Assembly: GCF_932526225.1 (NCBI RefSeq)
Contig: NC_064044.1
Location: forward strand, 11,732,084 to 11,796,083
Source: Nematostella vectensis
Taxonomy: Eukaryota; Cnidaria; Anthozoa; Actiniaria; Edwardsiidae
Length of the DNA stretch: 64,000 nt
Direction of reading: 5' to 3'
In this document: positions 12,701-27,700 of the stretch, piece after piece
Layout: each line of letters begins with the position of its first letter
How positions within the stretch are numbered: position 1 is the first letter of the stretch
Notes under the pieces: model-generated
The model's database searches: none
Seen by the model: only the letters and a program-made list of their open reading frames with translations
What the model was told of the DNA's origin: nothing
Translations under genes and position numbers: made by a program

Positions 12701-15700
12701 AAACATATAGCAGGCAACTCGACAGTACAGCAGGTAACTCGTTATGCGCTGGGAATATCGTATTCGTCGTTATTGAAGCTTCACTTTTTCGTATTTGTAC
12801 ATGATTTACTTTAATAAAAACATATAGCAGGCAACTCTACAGTACAGCAGGTAACTCGTTATGCACTTGGAATATCGTATTCGTCGTCATTCAAGCTTCA
12901 CTTTTTTGGAATTTGTACGTGATTTACTTTAATAAAAACATATAGCAGGCAACTCGACAGTACAGCAGGTAACTCGTTATGCACTGGGAATATTGTATTC
13001 GTCGTTGTTAAATGTTTACTTTTTAGTATTTATACGTGATTTACTTTAATAAAAACATATAGCAGGCAACTCTACAGTACAGCAGGTAACTCGTTATGCG
13101 CTGGGAATATCGTATTCGTCGTTATTCAAGCTTCACTTTTTTGGAATTTGTACGTGACTTACTTTAATAACAACATATAGCATTCAACTCGACAGTACAG
13201 CAGGTAACACGTTATGCACTTGGAATATTAGGCTTTGATAGTTTTTCTGGCACGAAAACCCCGAAAACACGAAGTTCTCATACCATGGCCGCCATCAGGG
13301 CCAGGGGGAGAGGGAGGGTGAGGAAAATGCGCGCACTTTCTCTCTCCCTCCCCCTGCCGAGCGCGTTATTCAAGGTGGCGGCCGTGGGGTTTTCGTGCCA
13401 GAAAAACTATCAAAGCCTACAAGTAGGCTAGTCTCTGACCAATCGGGTACGTCGCTTCATTGCTCTGTATTTTGTGATTATTATTATTATTTGGCACGGA
13501 TGTTATTATGGCAATTTTGTCTGCTCTGAAATAGGAACTTTCTACTAAAAGTTTTAATTTATAATGATTGACATTTCTGACGCCTCGCCCAATGCGTAAT
13601 CCGCCGCATGGTTTCGGTGCTTTGCTATTTGATGCAATCTACTTGCTATTGCATGCAATCTACCGACTACTTCGTTGGCTTCCACATCGTAAATCGCGAA
13701 CTCTACCACACACTTTTAATTCATCTCTTCTTTGCGAGTACTCATGATGTCGAAGCTTAGAGGCCCACCTTCAAAGGTAAGGATTATTTTAAACTGTAAA
13801 CTGTACTATGTCCGCTATATCTACTAATGTTAAAATTGTGCAAATACAATAGAAAGAAAGCTATAGCAAAAACGAGTTACCTGCTGTACTGTCGAGTTGC
13901 CTGCTATATGTTTTTATTAAAGTAAATCACGTACAAATTCCAAAAAAGTGAAGCTTGAATGACGACGAATACGATATTCCCAGTGCATAACGAGTTACCT
14001 GCTGTACTGTCGAGTTGCCTGCTATATGTATTTATTAAAGTAAATCATGTACAAATACTAAAAAGTGAACATTTAACAACGACGAATACGATATTCCCAG
14101 CGCATAACGAGTTACCTGCTGTACTGTAGAGTTGCCTGCTATATGTTTTTATTAAAGTAAATCACGTATAAATACTAAAAAGTGAACATTTAACAACGAC
14201 GAATACGGTATTCCCAGTGCATAACGAGTTACCTGCTGTACTGTCGAGTTGCCTGCTATATGTTTTTATTAAAGTAAATCATGTACAAATACCAAAAAGT
14301 GAACATTTAACAACGACGAATACGATATTCCCAGCGCATAACGAGTTACCTGCTGTTCTGTCGAGTTGCCTGCTATATGTTTTTATTAAAGTAAATCACG
14401 TATAAATACCAAAAAGTGAACATTTAACAACGACGAATACGATATTCAAAGCGCATAACGAGTTACCTGCTGTACTGTCGAGTTGCCTGCTATATGTTTT
14501 TATTAGAGTAAATCACTTACAACTGCCTAAAAAGTGAAGCTTACACAACGGAGAATACAATATTACCAGTGCATAACGAGTTACCTGCTGTACTGTCAAG
14601 TTGCCTGCTATATGTTTTTATTAAAGTAAATCACGTACAAATTCCAAAAAAGTGCAGCTTGAATGACGACGAATACGATATTCCCAGTGCATAACGAGTT
14701 ACCTGCTGTAATGTCGAGTTGCCTGCTATATGTTTTTATTAAAGTAAATCATGTACAAATACCAAAAAGTGAACATTTAACAACGACGAATACGATATTC
14801 CCAGCGCATAACGAGTTACCTGCTGTACTGTCGAGTTGCCTGCTATATGTTTTTATTAAAGTAAATCACGTATAAATACCAAAAAGTGAACATTAATAAC
14901 AACGAATACGATATTCCAAGCGCATAACGAGTTACCTGCTGTACTGTCGAGTTTTCCTGCTATATGTTTTTATTAAAGTGAATCACGTATAAATAACAAA
15001 AAGTGAACATTTAACAACGACGAATACGATATTCAAAGCGCATAACGAGTTACCTGCTGTACTGTCGAGTTGCCTGCTATATGTTTTTATTAAAGTGAAT
15101 CACGTACAAATTCCAAAAAAGTGAAGCTTGAATGACGACGAATACGATATTCCCAGTGCATAACGAGTTACCTGCTGTACTGTCGAGTTGTCTGCTATAT
15201 GTTTTTATTAAAGTAAATCACGTACAAATTCCAAAAAAGTGAAGCTTGAATGACGACGAATACGATATTCCCAGCGCATAACGAGTTACCTGCTTGTCGA
15301 GTTGCCTGCTATATGTTTTTATTAAAGTAAATCACGTATAAATACCAAAAAGTGAACATTTAACAACGACGAATACAATATTCCCAGCGCATAACGAGTT
15401 ACCTGCTGTACTGTAGAGTTGCCTGCTATATGTTTTTATTAAAGTAAATCACGTATAAATACTAAAAAAGTGAACATTTAACAACAACGAATACGGTATT
15501 CCCAGTGCATAACGAGTTACCTGCTGTACTGTCGAGTTGCCTGCTATATGTTTTTATTAAAGTAAATCATGTACAAATACCGAAAAGTGAACATTTAACA
15601 ACGACGAATACGATATTCCCAGCGCATAACGAGTTACCTGCTGTACTGTAGAGTTGCCTGCTATATGTTTTTATTAAAGTAAATCACGTATAAATACTAA

Positions 15701-18700
15701 AAAAGTGAACATTTAACAACGACGAATACGATATTCCCAGTGCATAACGAGTTACCTGCTGTACTGTCGAGTTGCCTGCTATATGTTTTTATTAAAGTAA
15801 ATCACGTACAAATTCCAAAAAAGTGAAGCTTGAATGACGACGAATTCGATATTCCCAGCGCATAACGAGTTACCTGCTTGTCGAGTTGCCTGCTATATGT
15901 TTTTATTAAAGTAAATCACGTATAAATACCAAAAAGTGAACATTTAACAACGACGAATACAATATTCCCAGCGCATAACGAGTTACCTGCTGTACTGTAG
16001 AGTTGCCTGCTATATGTTTTTATTAAAGTAAATCACGTATAAATACTAAAAAAGTGAACATTTAACAACGACGAATACGATATTCCCAGTGCATAACGAG
16101 TTACCTGCTGTACTGTCGAGTTGCCTGCTATATGTTTTTATTAAAGTAAATCATGTACAAATACCAAAAAGTGAACATTTAACAACGACGAATACGATAT
16201 TCCCAGCGCATAACGAGTTACCTGCTGTACTGTCGAGTTGCCTGCTATATGTTTTTATTAAAGTAAATCACGTATAAATACCAAAAAGTGAACATTTACA
16301 ACAACGAATACGATATTCCAAGCGCATAACGAGTTACCTGCTGTACTGTAGAGTTGCCTGCTATATGTTTTTATTAAAGTAAATCACGTATAAATACTAA
16401 AAAGTGAACATTTAACAACGACGAATACGGTATTCCCAGTGCATAACGAGTTACCTGCTGTACTGTCGAGTTGCCTGCTATATGTTTTTATTAAAGTAAA
16501 TCATGTACAAATACCAAAAAGTGAACATTTAACAACGACGAATACGATATTCCCAGCGCATAACGAGTTACCTGCTGTACTGTCGAGTTGCCTGCTATAT
16601 GTTTTTATTAAAGTAAATCATGTACAAATACCAAAAAGTGAACATTTAACAACGACGAATACGATATTCAAAGCGCATAACGAGTTACCTGCTGTACTGT
16701 CGAGTTGCCTGCTATATGTTTTTATTAAAGTAAATCACGTACAAATTCCAAAAAAGTGAAGCTTGAATGACGACGAATACGATATTCCCAGCGCATAACG
16801 AGTTACCTGCTTGTCGAGTTGCCTGCTATATGTTTTTATTAAAGTAAATCACGTATAAATACCAAAAAGTGAACATTTAACAACGACGAATACAATATTC
16901 CCAGCGCATAACGAGTTACCTGCTGTACTGTAGAGTTGCCTGCTATATGTTTTTATTAAAGTAAATCACGTATAAATACTAAAAAGTGAACATTTAACAA
17001 CGACGAATACGATATTCCCAGTGCATAACGAGTTACCTGCTGTACTGTCGAGTTGCCTGCTATATGTTTTTATTAAAGTAAATCATGTACAAATACCAAA
17101 AAGTGAACATTTAACAACGACGAATACGATATTCCCAGCGCATAACGAGTTACCTGCTGTACTGTCGAGTTGCCTGCTATATGTTTTTATTAAAGTAAAT
17201 CACGTATAAATACCAAAAAGTGAACATTTACAACAACGAATACGATATTCCAAGCGCATAACGAGTTACCTGCTGTACTGTCGAGTTGCCTGCTATATGT
17301 TTTTATTAAAGTGAATCACGTATAAATACCAAAAAGTGAACATTTAACAACGACGAATACGATATTCAAAGCGCATAACGAGTTACCTGTTGTACTGTCG
17401 AGTTGCGTGTTATATGTTTTTATTAAAGTGCATCACGTACAAATTCCAAAAAAGTGAAGCTTGAATGACGACGAATACGATATTCCCAGTGCATAACGAG
17501 TTACCTGCTGTACTGTCGAGTTGCCTGCTATATGTTTTTATTAAAGTAAATCATGTACAAATACGAAAAAGTGAAGCTTGAATGACGACGAATACGATAT
17601 TCCCAGTGCATAACGAGTTACCTGCTGTACTGTCGAGTTGCCTGCTATATGTTTTTATTAAAGTAAATCATGTACAAATACGAAAAAGTGAAGCTTGAAT
17701 GACGACGAATACGATATTCCCAGTGCATAACGAGTTACCTGCTGTACTGTAGAGTTGCCTGCTATATGTTTTCATTAAAGTAAATCACGTATAAATACTA
17801 AAAAGTGAACATTTAACAACGACGAATACGATATTCCCAGTGCATAACGAGTTACCTGCTGTACTGTCGAGTTGCCTGCTATATGTTTTTATTAAAGTAA
17901 ATCATGTAAAAATACGAAAAAGTGAAGCTTGAATGACGACGAATACGATATTCCAAGCGCATAACGAGTTACCTGCTGTACTGCCGAGTTGCCTGCTCTA
18001 TGTTTTTATTGAAATAAATCACGTATAATTACCAAAAAGTGAACATTTAACAACAACGAATACGATATTCAAAGCGCATAACGAGTTACCTGCTGTACTG
18101 TCGAGTTGCCTGCTATATGTTTTTATTAAAGTAAATCACGTACAAATTCCAAAAAAGTGAAGCTTGAATGACGACGAATACGATATTCAAAGCGCATAAC
18201 GAGTTACCTGCTGTACTGTCGAGTTGCCTGCTATATGTTTTTATTAAAGTAAATCATGTACAAATACGAAAAAGTGAAGCTTCAATAACGACGAATACGA
18301 TATTCCCAGTGCATAACGAGTTACTTGCTGTACTGTCGAGTTGCCTGCTATATGTTTTTATTAAAGTAAATCACGTACAAATTCCAAAAAAGTGAAGCTT
18401 GAATGACGACGAATACGATATTCCCAGCGCATAACGAGTTACCTGCTTGTCGAGTTGCCTGCTATATGTTTTTATTAAAGTAAATCACGTATAAATACCA
18501 AAAAGTGAACATTTAACAACGTCGAATACGATATTCCCAGCGCATAACGAGTTACCTGCTGTACTGTCGAGTTGCCTGCTATATGTTTTTATTAAAGTAA
18601 ATCACGTATAAATACCAAAAAGTGAACATTTAACAACGACGAATACGATATTCAAAGCGCATAACGAGCTACCTGCTGTACTGTCGAGTTGCCTGCTATA

Positions 18701-21700
18701 TGTTTTTATTAGAGTAAATCACTTACAACTGCCTAAAAAGTGAAGCTTAAACAACGGAGAATACAATATTACCAGTGCATAACGAGTTACCTGCTGTACT
18801 GTCAAGTTGCCTGCTATATGTTTTTATTAAAGTAAATCACGTACAAATTCCAAAAAAGTGAAGCTTGAATGACGACGAATACGATATTCCTAGCGCATAA
18901 CGAGTTACCTGCTGTACTGTCGGGTTGCCTGCTATATGTTTTTATTAAAGTAAATCATGTACAAATACGAAAAAGTGAAGCTCCAATAACGACGGATACG
19001 ATATTCAAAGCGCATAACGAGTTACCTGCTGTACTGTCGAGTTGCCTGCTATATGTTTTTATTAAAGTAAATCACGTACAAATTCCAAAAAAGTGAAGCT
19101 TGAATGACGACGAATACGATATTCCCAGTGCATAACGAGTTACCTGCTGTACTGTCGAGTTGCCTGCTATATGTTTTTATTAAAGTAAATTACGTACAAA
19201 TTCCAAAAAAGTGAAGCTTGAATGACGACGAATACGATATTCCCAGCGCATAACGAGTTAGCTGCTGTACTATTGAGTTGCCTGCTATATGTTTTTATTA
19301 AAGTAAATCACGTATAAATGCCAAAAAGTGAAGCTGTAACAACAACGAATACAATATTCCCAGTGTATAACGAGTTACCTGCTGTACTGTCGAGTTGCCT
19401 GTTATATGTTTTTGTTCGAGTAAATTACGTACAAATGCCAAAAAGTGAACATTTAAATCTGGTATTCGTACCGAGGCGGCTGTGTGGGGTTATAAAATGT
19501 ATGGTGATAGACGTTAGTGTGTGGGTTAAAGTGTGCAATTATGGCTATTATATATGGTGTATTGCATTGGGGATTTTAGTTAAGAGTTGTGCCTATAAAT
19601 GAAATGTAGAAAACGGGCTTGGAGTTAGCGCAGAACAGTGTATTTGACCTTGGAACGAGGGTGATAATTACCTGTTGATAATTTCCTGTGAGTGTAATGT
19701 GAGCTTGTGAAAAATCAAGTCAATAACAAGACCGGTGAGGAATAATATCTGAAAGCGTGCAGATAGGGTACAAATCAATGATGGCAAATAGAAGATAGAT
19801 AGTGGTTATATAAGTATTGGACAGTTGGCTCCTTGAGTATGGGTTTTTATATTGTGTCGTGTAGAGAGAGAGTTTGTTAGGATTCGCGCTCTAGGTTAGT
19901 GACTGATAATCGATGAGCTTAAGCGATGGCCCATATCGAGCGAAAATAATACGCGTAGATACGGCAGAGAAACGGTAGGAATTACAGTGCAGGTTAAGAT
20001 GTGTAAATCACGTGCAAGTGCCAAAAGTGAACATTTAACAACGACGAATACGATATTTCCAGTATATGTTTCTATTCGAGTTAATCACTTACAAATGCCA
20101 AAAAAGTGAAGCTTTAATAACGACGAATACGATATTCCCAGTGCATCACGAGTTACCTGCTGTACTGTCAAGTTGCCTGCTATATGTTTTTATAAAAGTA
20201 AATCACGAAAACATTCCAAAAGTTAGGCTTTAATAAAGACATACATAATTTGTCGTACTTCGATTTCACTGTTATTTCAGTCAGAACTCTAGATATCGAT
20301 TTTTTTCCCACGGTCACGTGATTGATGGCGTCATATTTTAAAAGTTCCTGATTGTAAAATCCCATGTGCTATTTGTCATATTTCGAAAGTTTCGTAATGT
20401 TTTCTCAATAGGAACTCGAGAAAATGTTTTTTCCCACGGTCACGTGATTGATGACGTCATGAGAATAACTAATAAGGCGTTGTCTTCGTTATTACATTTG
20501 TACACTTAGGTTAAAGTTTGATGACTATCGGTGAAAATGGGACGTAGATATTGCGACAATTGTGATGTAACGACTTGCCTGCTGGAACATTCAACGTCAC
20601 ACAGTCACGTGATTAATAATATTTGATATCATACATGCATGAATATGTTTGTTGTACTTTTTGTACAATCGTGTCAAAATTTCGTGACAATCGGCCATAT
20701 ACCTGCCGAGATATTACACAAATCATCACATTTGAGTTGCCTGCTAACTTCACCGAGTTGCCTGCTGAGTTGCCTGCCAGCTTCACTATGGTGATTTTCA
20801 GTGCAAGAAAAATTACTTCACGGTGAAAAGCCGATATCATTTGAGAAATCCCTGACTTATCTAAAACTAACTTTTTGCCTTCTTAATGATATTAAATTTC
20901 TTTCCGGTTCTTACTGTCTGTCCCAATGTCTTACGTGTTCCGTAAAATTATCCCTTGTATTACTCCACGCCGGGTATAATTACTTATGCCATACGAATTT
21001 GTATCAATAATCTTTACTTAGGCTATTGTTTTGAGTGAAAACTCCATTGGTAATTACTTGTGTTCTAAATATTTAAAATAAAATCCATCGTTCAGATACA
21101 AGTGTTAATGAAAGGTAGCGGAAGATAGTTAAAAATAATAATTAAAAAGAAAAAAGAAAAGAAAGAACTTGGCGCTTGTTAAACTTGCATCCTGAAAACT
21201 AATTTCACAACAAAATGAAATGTCCTGTTTGCTACCAATGATTAGAGTGATCTCGACTCAGCGTTACCAGCATTTTAATGAAAAGGTTTTTTTTAGGAAA
21301 AGACCTTTAAGTTTGACGCTTTTATTATAAGGATATAAACAACCAGCCAAGTTCAATCTTACTCTTTGTAATTCCATTCATTCGAAATTGAATTGCAACA
21401 ACGCTGTGTTGCTTTGAAGAAAAGTAATCGTTCCTTGTGTCACAAATACAGCAAACATGAATAACTAGCTTCCTTTATGTGTTTTTGGTCTCATGTAGGA
21501 TCTCATTACTTTAATTTTGTTTACAACAAAAAGTCACCTTGATGTAGATAATTTCTTTTTTCAAACATCGTCTTGAAATAGAAATAGATTAGACACCCCA
21601 AAAGAACTAGAAATTAACACAGGAGTCTATTTTTAGCTTAGACCGATTCGAGCCTTCGGCTCAACAAACTGAGAAGAAATTTCGATAATTTTAAGGGACT

Positions 21701-24700
21701 GTGCTTTTATATGACGAAACCAAAAAACTCGGACCCCCCAACTATACCACCTGTCTTATTTAAAAATGCTAACTTTTCTTTCATCCACAATACGCAAAGG
21801 CGTGGACCTACGATATTCACCAGAACACAGCTTGCGATTGGCAAATGGCAGTTTTAAGGCCAACCACTGCTTATAGGTATAAGCAAGTAAGAATAAAGAT
21901 GATAATTAATATAATCACAAAAATTACCCACATTTTCCTACACTCAGTAGGAAAAATACCATGGAAAGGGTTCCATGGTATTTTTTGATAGGAGAACTGC
22001 CATTTGACAATCGCCATTTGCCGTTTGCACTGACAACGCTATTTGAAATAGGTGTATATCTCTTCGGCATCGTCTTCTACACGGTGTCTTTTCTCTACTG
22101 ATGCCTCACTCTATGTAGTGCGGGCTTGGCCAAACGTTTGTCCCACAAATTCTATGACCCCTTTAACTTACCTCGTTAAACAGACACGACCATCTAGGTA
22201 CCAGTTCGTTCTTTTGCATGTGGGAGTAGCAAATGAAGCCCTTGTTTTGTCGAGTCTATCTCGACTCAAGCGCGCGCTGTCTCCCTATCTCCGCCCTATC
22301 TATGGTTTTGATATTCCCGGCTAAAAAGGCATCTAGATCTACCTTATTGAAGTTTCTTGTTCCTCTTTTTATGTGTCTCTCGAACAATCTACCATGAGAC
22401 TAGGCAAAACTCTCGTTACGACATGTTCCTCTTAAGTACATCACGCGCTGTGTACACTAGGACAACGGAGTCGTTTCACTTTACTCCACGCTCTAAATAG
22501 AAGTCTTTCCTTTACCCTCGCCGCCCTGACTAACACACATTTATCACGCGTAATTAGCACGTTCACGCTTGCGGAATTGTTTGACTGCGTGCTGCTTTTA
22601 GCGTGTTTTCTACAAATGATCCCTTTAGGGTTACAAACAATTACACACCTCGCTGTTTCAATTGAAAAGGGCAATAAAGTGTTGAGAGCAATATGCTTTT
22701 TGCGTGCGCACGTCTGATTTTATGTTTCCAGACTCAATAGACAAAAAAAAACACACGAAATTCCCAACCCCCGATTTTCACCTTTAAAAATGCGTAATTA
22801 TAAAAAGTTTGATGGAAATAAAAAACATATTTTTTACCCCTCGGAAATCAGGTCTTTAAAAAGACTGAGGGGTGTTTTTATTATCCTTGCCAAGGGTAAT
22901 AAAGTTTTGATTCACCTTGCGCGCGCCTTTGCTGATACTATACACTATGTGATAAAAAGTCCTGATAATGAGAAGAAAGATTTCGAGATTCGATGGGTGC
23001 TCGTATAGGCCTTGTGTAAACGTTTTATAATTACGTCATTACGTTTTTCTTAATCAAAAATCCTTCCGTGACCTTGCTAAAAGCCGAAGGTAATATCTCC
23101 TTATCATTATTACCTGAATTGCTCATGATGTTTGCCGTCGTTAAGGAAGTCTTGTTTATTAAGTAGTTATGGTCGCGACTACAGCCTCCAACTTCCACAT
23201 CCGACTTTTAGCATCTCTGTATTTACGCCTTTGATCCTTTCCATCACTTTTATAGTTATTGATATCATTTAATTCTCCTTGTTTGATGGAAACGTAAGAA
23301 AACATGTTTCTGAACAACGGACGGCGACCGGAAATTTAGCGTTTTTGGTCTGCAGAGTTTTTGCTCCAACCCAATGTAAGGAAACATTTTTTCTGTTATA
23401 CCACGCAGTCTTACATATCGAACCTGCTAGCGATGCGATAGCGTGAAACACAAAACTCTACTTTTGGTCGCTGTCCTTAGCCCAGAAACGTGTTTAAGTT
23501 CCCTAATGTGTCATAAACGCGTCAACCGAAACTAACATTTGTTTACTTTAACAAATCTGCGTTATCTGCGTAATCGGAAAAAGAACGCAAATCCAAACAA
23601 GCGTGCTTCAAATCGTGTGAGATTTATTTGTTTCGTCTCAGGGCCACTCGATAGACGCGTTTGGGATTGGGACCCACTTGGTCACGTGTCAGAAGCAGCC
23701 AGCGTTGGGATGCGTCTTCAAGGTGAGTAGTCTCGTGCTCTTCATTATAGGCACGCGGCAGTGGATGTTGTTTCCCCCTAGATGCGTGATATGTACCTAG
23801 CAGTTAATGTTGTTTTTCTCTTAGATGGGTGATATCCACTTGGCAGTTCGTGTTTTTTTTTCTCTGGAGGCACGCGGCAGTGGTTGTATTTTCCCCCTAG
23901 ATGCGTGATATGCACGTGACAGGTGGTGTTGTTTTCCCCTAGATGCGTGATTTCCCCGTGGCAGTTAGTCTTTTTTTCTCTGGAGGCACGCGGCAGTCAG
24001 TGTTGTTTTCCCTTAGATGCGTGATATGCACGTGGCAGTTGGTGTTTTTATCTCTAGAGGCACGTGCATGCGGAGTCGGCATTATGAAAACGGGGGTAGA
24101 GAACGATCTCGAGTGAGGAACTTTACCTTCGATTTGTTAGCGAGGGCTATACCCGATTACATAGTTGAAAAATAAAGTGCCGACACATTTTTAAACGAGT
24201 CTAAAATGACCCGAACAACTCAAATCGCAGAAAGAGTTGACGTGCTTGTATAGCGCCGCAGACGTTTCGCCAGAGTCTGTGTTTTCCCGCAGAGTCTCTG
24301 TTTTCCTGCTTCGATTCGCGGCCGTTATTTATTATTTTTTTTATCCAGCCGGGCGCGAGCTTGGATTAAGATGGATTCGCCCCTGTTGAGCACGAAAACG
24401 ATGCTCTGGGCATGTCAGATATTGTTTGCAGCCGTCTTTGCTACCTACTTTTAATTTGTTTTATAATAAAGCTTTAAGGAAACATTCGGTAAAAACCAAA
24501 TGGTAATTTGGTAAAAAAAAAAAGAAAAATAACAAGGATTATATAAAGACGGCCGAAAACAAGCGCCAAGCTATTGGCTAAAATAATGTGATTTTCTACG
24601 TTCACAGCTTGTCGAGCTTAATAAACGCGCCTGCATGAAGCTGAGTCAAGACATCGAGAAGATCACGATTCCGAGCAAGAAGGTCGTCTACAGGCTCTAC

Positions 24701-27700
24701 GGCGCTGATGGTATGCCCGCACTTACCCACGCACAAGAATATACAGTTGATCTTTTAAAAGTTGCCCACCAAACATTCATTTTAAAGCCGCATTGTCACC
24801 AGTTTACTTCCGGTCGATTACCTAACAAAATCCAATGATTTTTAACGGAAAACGCAAAAAATATTTAAAAATATTGAAAGCAGTGTGTCTATTGGAAGTT
24901 TCTTTGACGATGTGATTGATAATTTAGAGCGGATGGCCTGTTAAATATTTCGGATTCTAATAGATTCTTTTGTCTTTTAACGGTTGAGGTTTCCGTCGGA
25001 CCTCCGGGAGTAAACTGGTGACAATGCGACTTTAAATCAATATAAAAAAAGGCCAGTCACGCCGCCATTTTACGCTCCCGCTCAATGACGAGTCACAAAA
25101 AGCATCCATTCCCATCGGCTAATTGAAACAAATAATTGAGCAATTTTCAATCAAATGTCATTGATAAAGTATCACTCTTCCATTTTGGGTGGTTATTTTG
25201 GATTTTACTTGCAAATAAACCGTTGTATTTTCAATTATAAACACAAACGAAGGAGAAGGTGACCGACATTCTTTAAAGCAACTTAACCACCCCGTGGGTC
25301 ATTTTTGGGGTATGATAGAAAACTTGCCGTAGAATACGAATATCGAGGTCTTATTGTTCGGCCTAAAAGTTGCAATTTTACTTCCGGTTGAATATACGGC
25401 GGAAGTGAATTAACCCTTAAGGTTTTAACACTTATTTTGTGGCTTTTGCCCTTGAATAAAACGATCTTCTCATTTCGCAAAAAGTCTAAGCAGTCAATTG
25501 GAACATGACAACTCGATAGACCTTTTCAAGATCAACTGTATTTCGATTACTAAACCAACCACAGAGAACGTAATATAGGCATGTAGCAAAGGAAGTTGGC
25601 CTTCATCGTGTCATTCATAGCAGCCATAGTTATGTTGTACCAACATCATAAATACCACCTCCACCATAACCACAAAATAAGTAAAGTCAACGTTATGATC
25701 CTTATCATTAGAGAAAACGGCTGAAATATCATTGCATTTCTTCATGTTGATTTTCAATTGTTCCCCTGTCGTTCCGTTTGTGCTACCGCCGTATTTGCTT
25801 AAACTCACTATCATCAACACCATCACCATCATTCAACTCACGTAATGAAACCGACTGTCATCATCGTCATCATTACCGCCAGCGTCATCACCATCGACTG
25901 TCATAATCATCAACATCATCTTTATCATCATCATCGTCTTTCTTCTTCTTCTTATTCTTTATCATTATTGTCTTCATCATCATCATCACTAATACCACCA
26001 GCATCACCCATTTCATCATCATCAGCATCATCATCATTATCTTCTTCTTCTTCTTCATCATCTTCTTGATCATCATCATCATCGCTACTACCAGCACCAT
26101 CGACTTTCTATCATCGTCATCCTCATCATCTTCTTCTTATTCTTTATCATCATCATTATCGTCTTCATCATCATCATCATCACTACTTTCGTCAGCAGCA
26201 CCATCACCACTGACTGTCACCATTATCATTATCATCATCCTCATCATCCTCATCGGATCCATGTTATTTCTGTGGTAGGGTCACCCCTGCTCGACCTGCT
26301 GCAGCGCACTGACGAGGCTGTCCCTGCTTTGGGCGGGAGAGTTCTGTGCAGGCACGCCTTTGACGAGGGCAAACGAGCATACGTCTTACCATCCAAGGTC
26401 GAGACACTACTTAGACCGTACTGGAAAGACAGCAAGGTATTCTGTGAAATACTGTAGACAGACGCGTAGCTTGTGGTAGCAATGGCAAGTAGGTCTAACC
26501 AAGGTCACAAGACCACTTTTAGATAATATTGGAAAGACAGATTAGGTAGAAAAGTTATAATAGGCGAGTAGCTTGGAAAGTGGAGCGAGTATATGTGTTA
26601 CCATAGACATCTAAAAGGTAAGGTATTTATTCTTGGATTGGCGGCTTTTGCCTTTACCAGTAAAGCACCATCCTAGCACTCGATAACTGCATATTTCCAA
26701 ATTAGGCCTGACTCTTTAAAATACCAACAAACGGCCCACTCATACAGTACGCCTCGCTTATTTCCCCTATTGACTGAAGGCGTAGATTCCCTAGCACAGT
26801 GTCCCCGTGTGCGAGCCTGATCGTAATCGGAAACGTTAAGTTTCAGTCCATGCCTTCTATTGCTTTGATGCCTTGTAATTCTTAAACCTTTGTTCTTTAC
26901 AGATCTGTCAGTCATTACCGACATTAAAAGAAATACAAACAAACTTGCGTGAGGACCTGCAGCGTCTTAGACCTGATCACATTCGACCGCTGAATCCGAC
27001 TCCGTATAAGGTGACTAACTCACAACACAGATCCATGCTTTGATTTAAGGCTGATTAAGACACCTCGAATTTTTTTTTTTTGCTTGAGGAACCACTGTAA
27101 TTGGCTTAGTGCTGTTGTGGTGACCCTGCCTTGCAGGCAAAACTGATAAAATAAAATAAATAAATACCTTTACAACTCTAGTAATAGAGTGTTAATCAGC
27201 CTACGACTCTGCTAGGATGTTCTACTACGAAAGTCGTAGTGTGTAAATTCAGGGCTAGGACATTTCGTAGACAGGTCGCATACTAGCATGATTTTTTTGA
27301 CTCTGTTAAACTTATAAATTCCCACCCAGTTTAACTCCCGTACAAGGATTTGCTAAAGGGGTGGGGGACGATTCTTTAATACGAAATTGCCCCCTTTTGT
27401 TGGCTAAAAGGGCTCCTGAAATCCTTGTTTGTCCATCTTTCCATATACGTGTGAAACAATGCTCCTTATACCCGACATCATGTAATGCAACGCCTCTTGC
27501 TTCTTACCAGGCGCTGATCCAGACTTATTAGTACGTTAAAGAAGGCCATTTCATGCTCCCGCTCAATGCCGAGTCACACAAAACATTTGTTGAATCTCTA
27601 GGAAGAATATCCGACAAGCCCTAAACTATAGAAAACTCTTGCAATTGAAATTATGAAAAACGAGCAGTACCAATACCATAGATCCTACAAAACACTGTCC

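Larger units (their letters stand above)
9336..20792. mobile_element. Giant foldback element, 11,457 bp
   Basis: The ends ACCATAGTGAAGCTGGCAGG and its exact complement are bordered by a 9-bp duplication. The outer ~1.35 kb of each arm is unique sequence shared almost base for base in inverse (9336-10690 against 19440-20792). The inner part is an inverted array of a ~117-bp repeat. The spacer is 13229-13867. The motif AGCAGGCAACTC (or its complement) recurs at the termini and about twice per repeat unit, with small variations, and may be a transposase-binding site. No transposase is encoded, so mobility would depend on one supplied in trans. Tandem-repeat arms plus 9-bp duplications are the hallmark of Drosophila FB-type elements and of some Mutator-like elements; the relationship is inferred from structure only. 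Confidence 0.9.

Noticed and set aside
10530-19602. Many repeated frames of 60-106 codons containing [20 protein letters not shown]
   Set aside because: They arise because the 117-bp repeat unit is divisible by three. They are interrupted irregularly, occur on both arms in inverse, and lack start context or family match.
25845-26278. Ser- and Met-rich frames over the trinucleotide tract
   Set aside because: Microsatellite translation.
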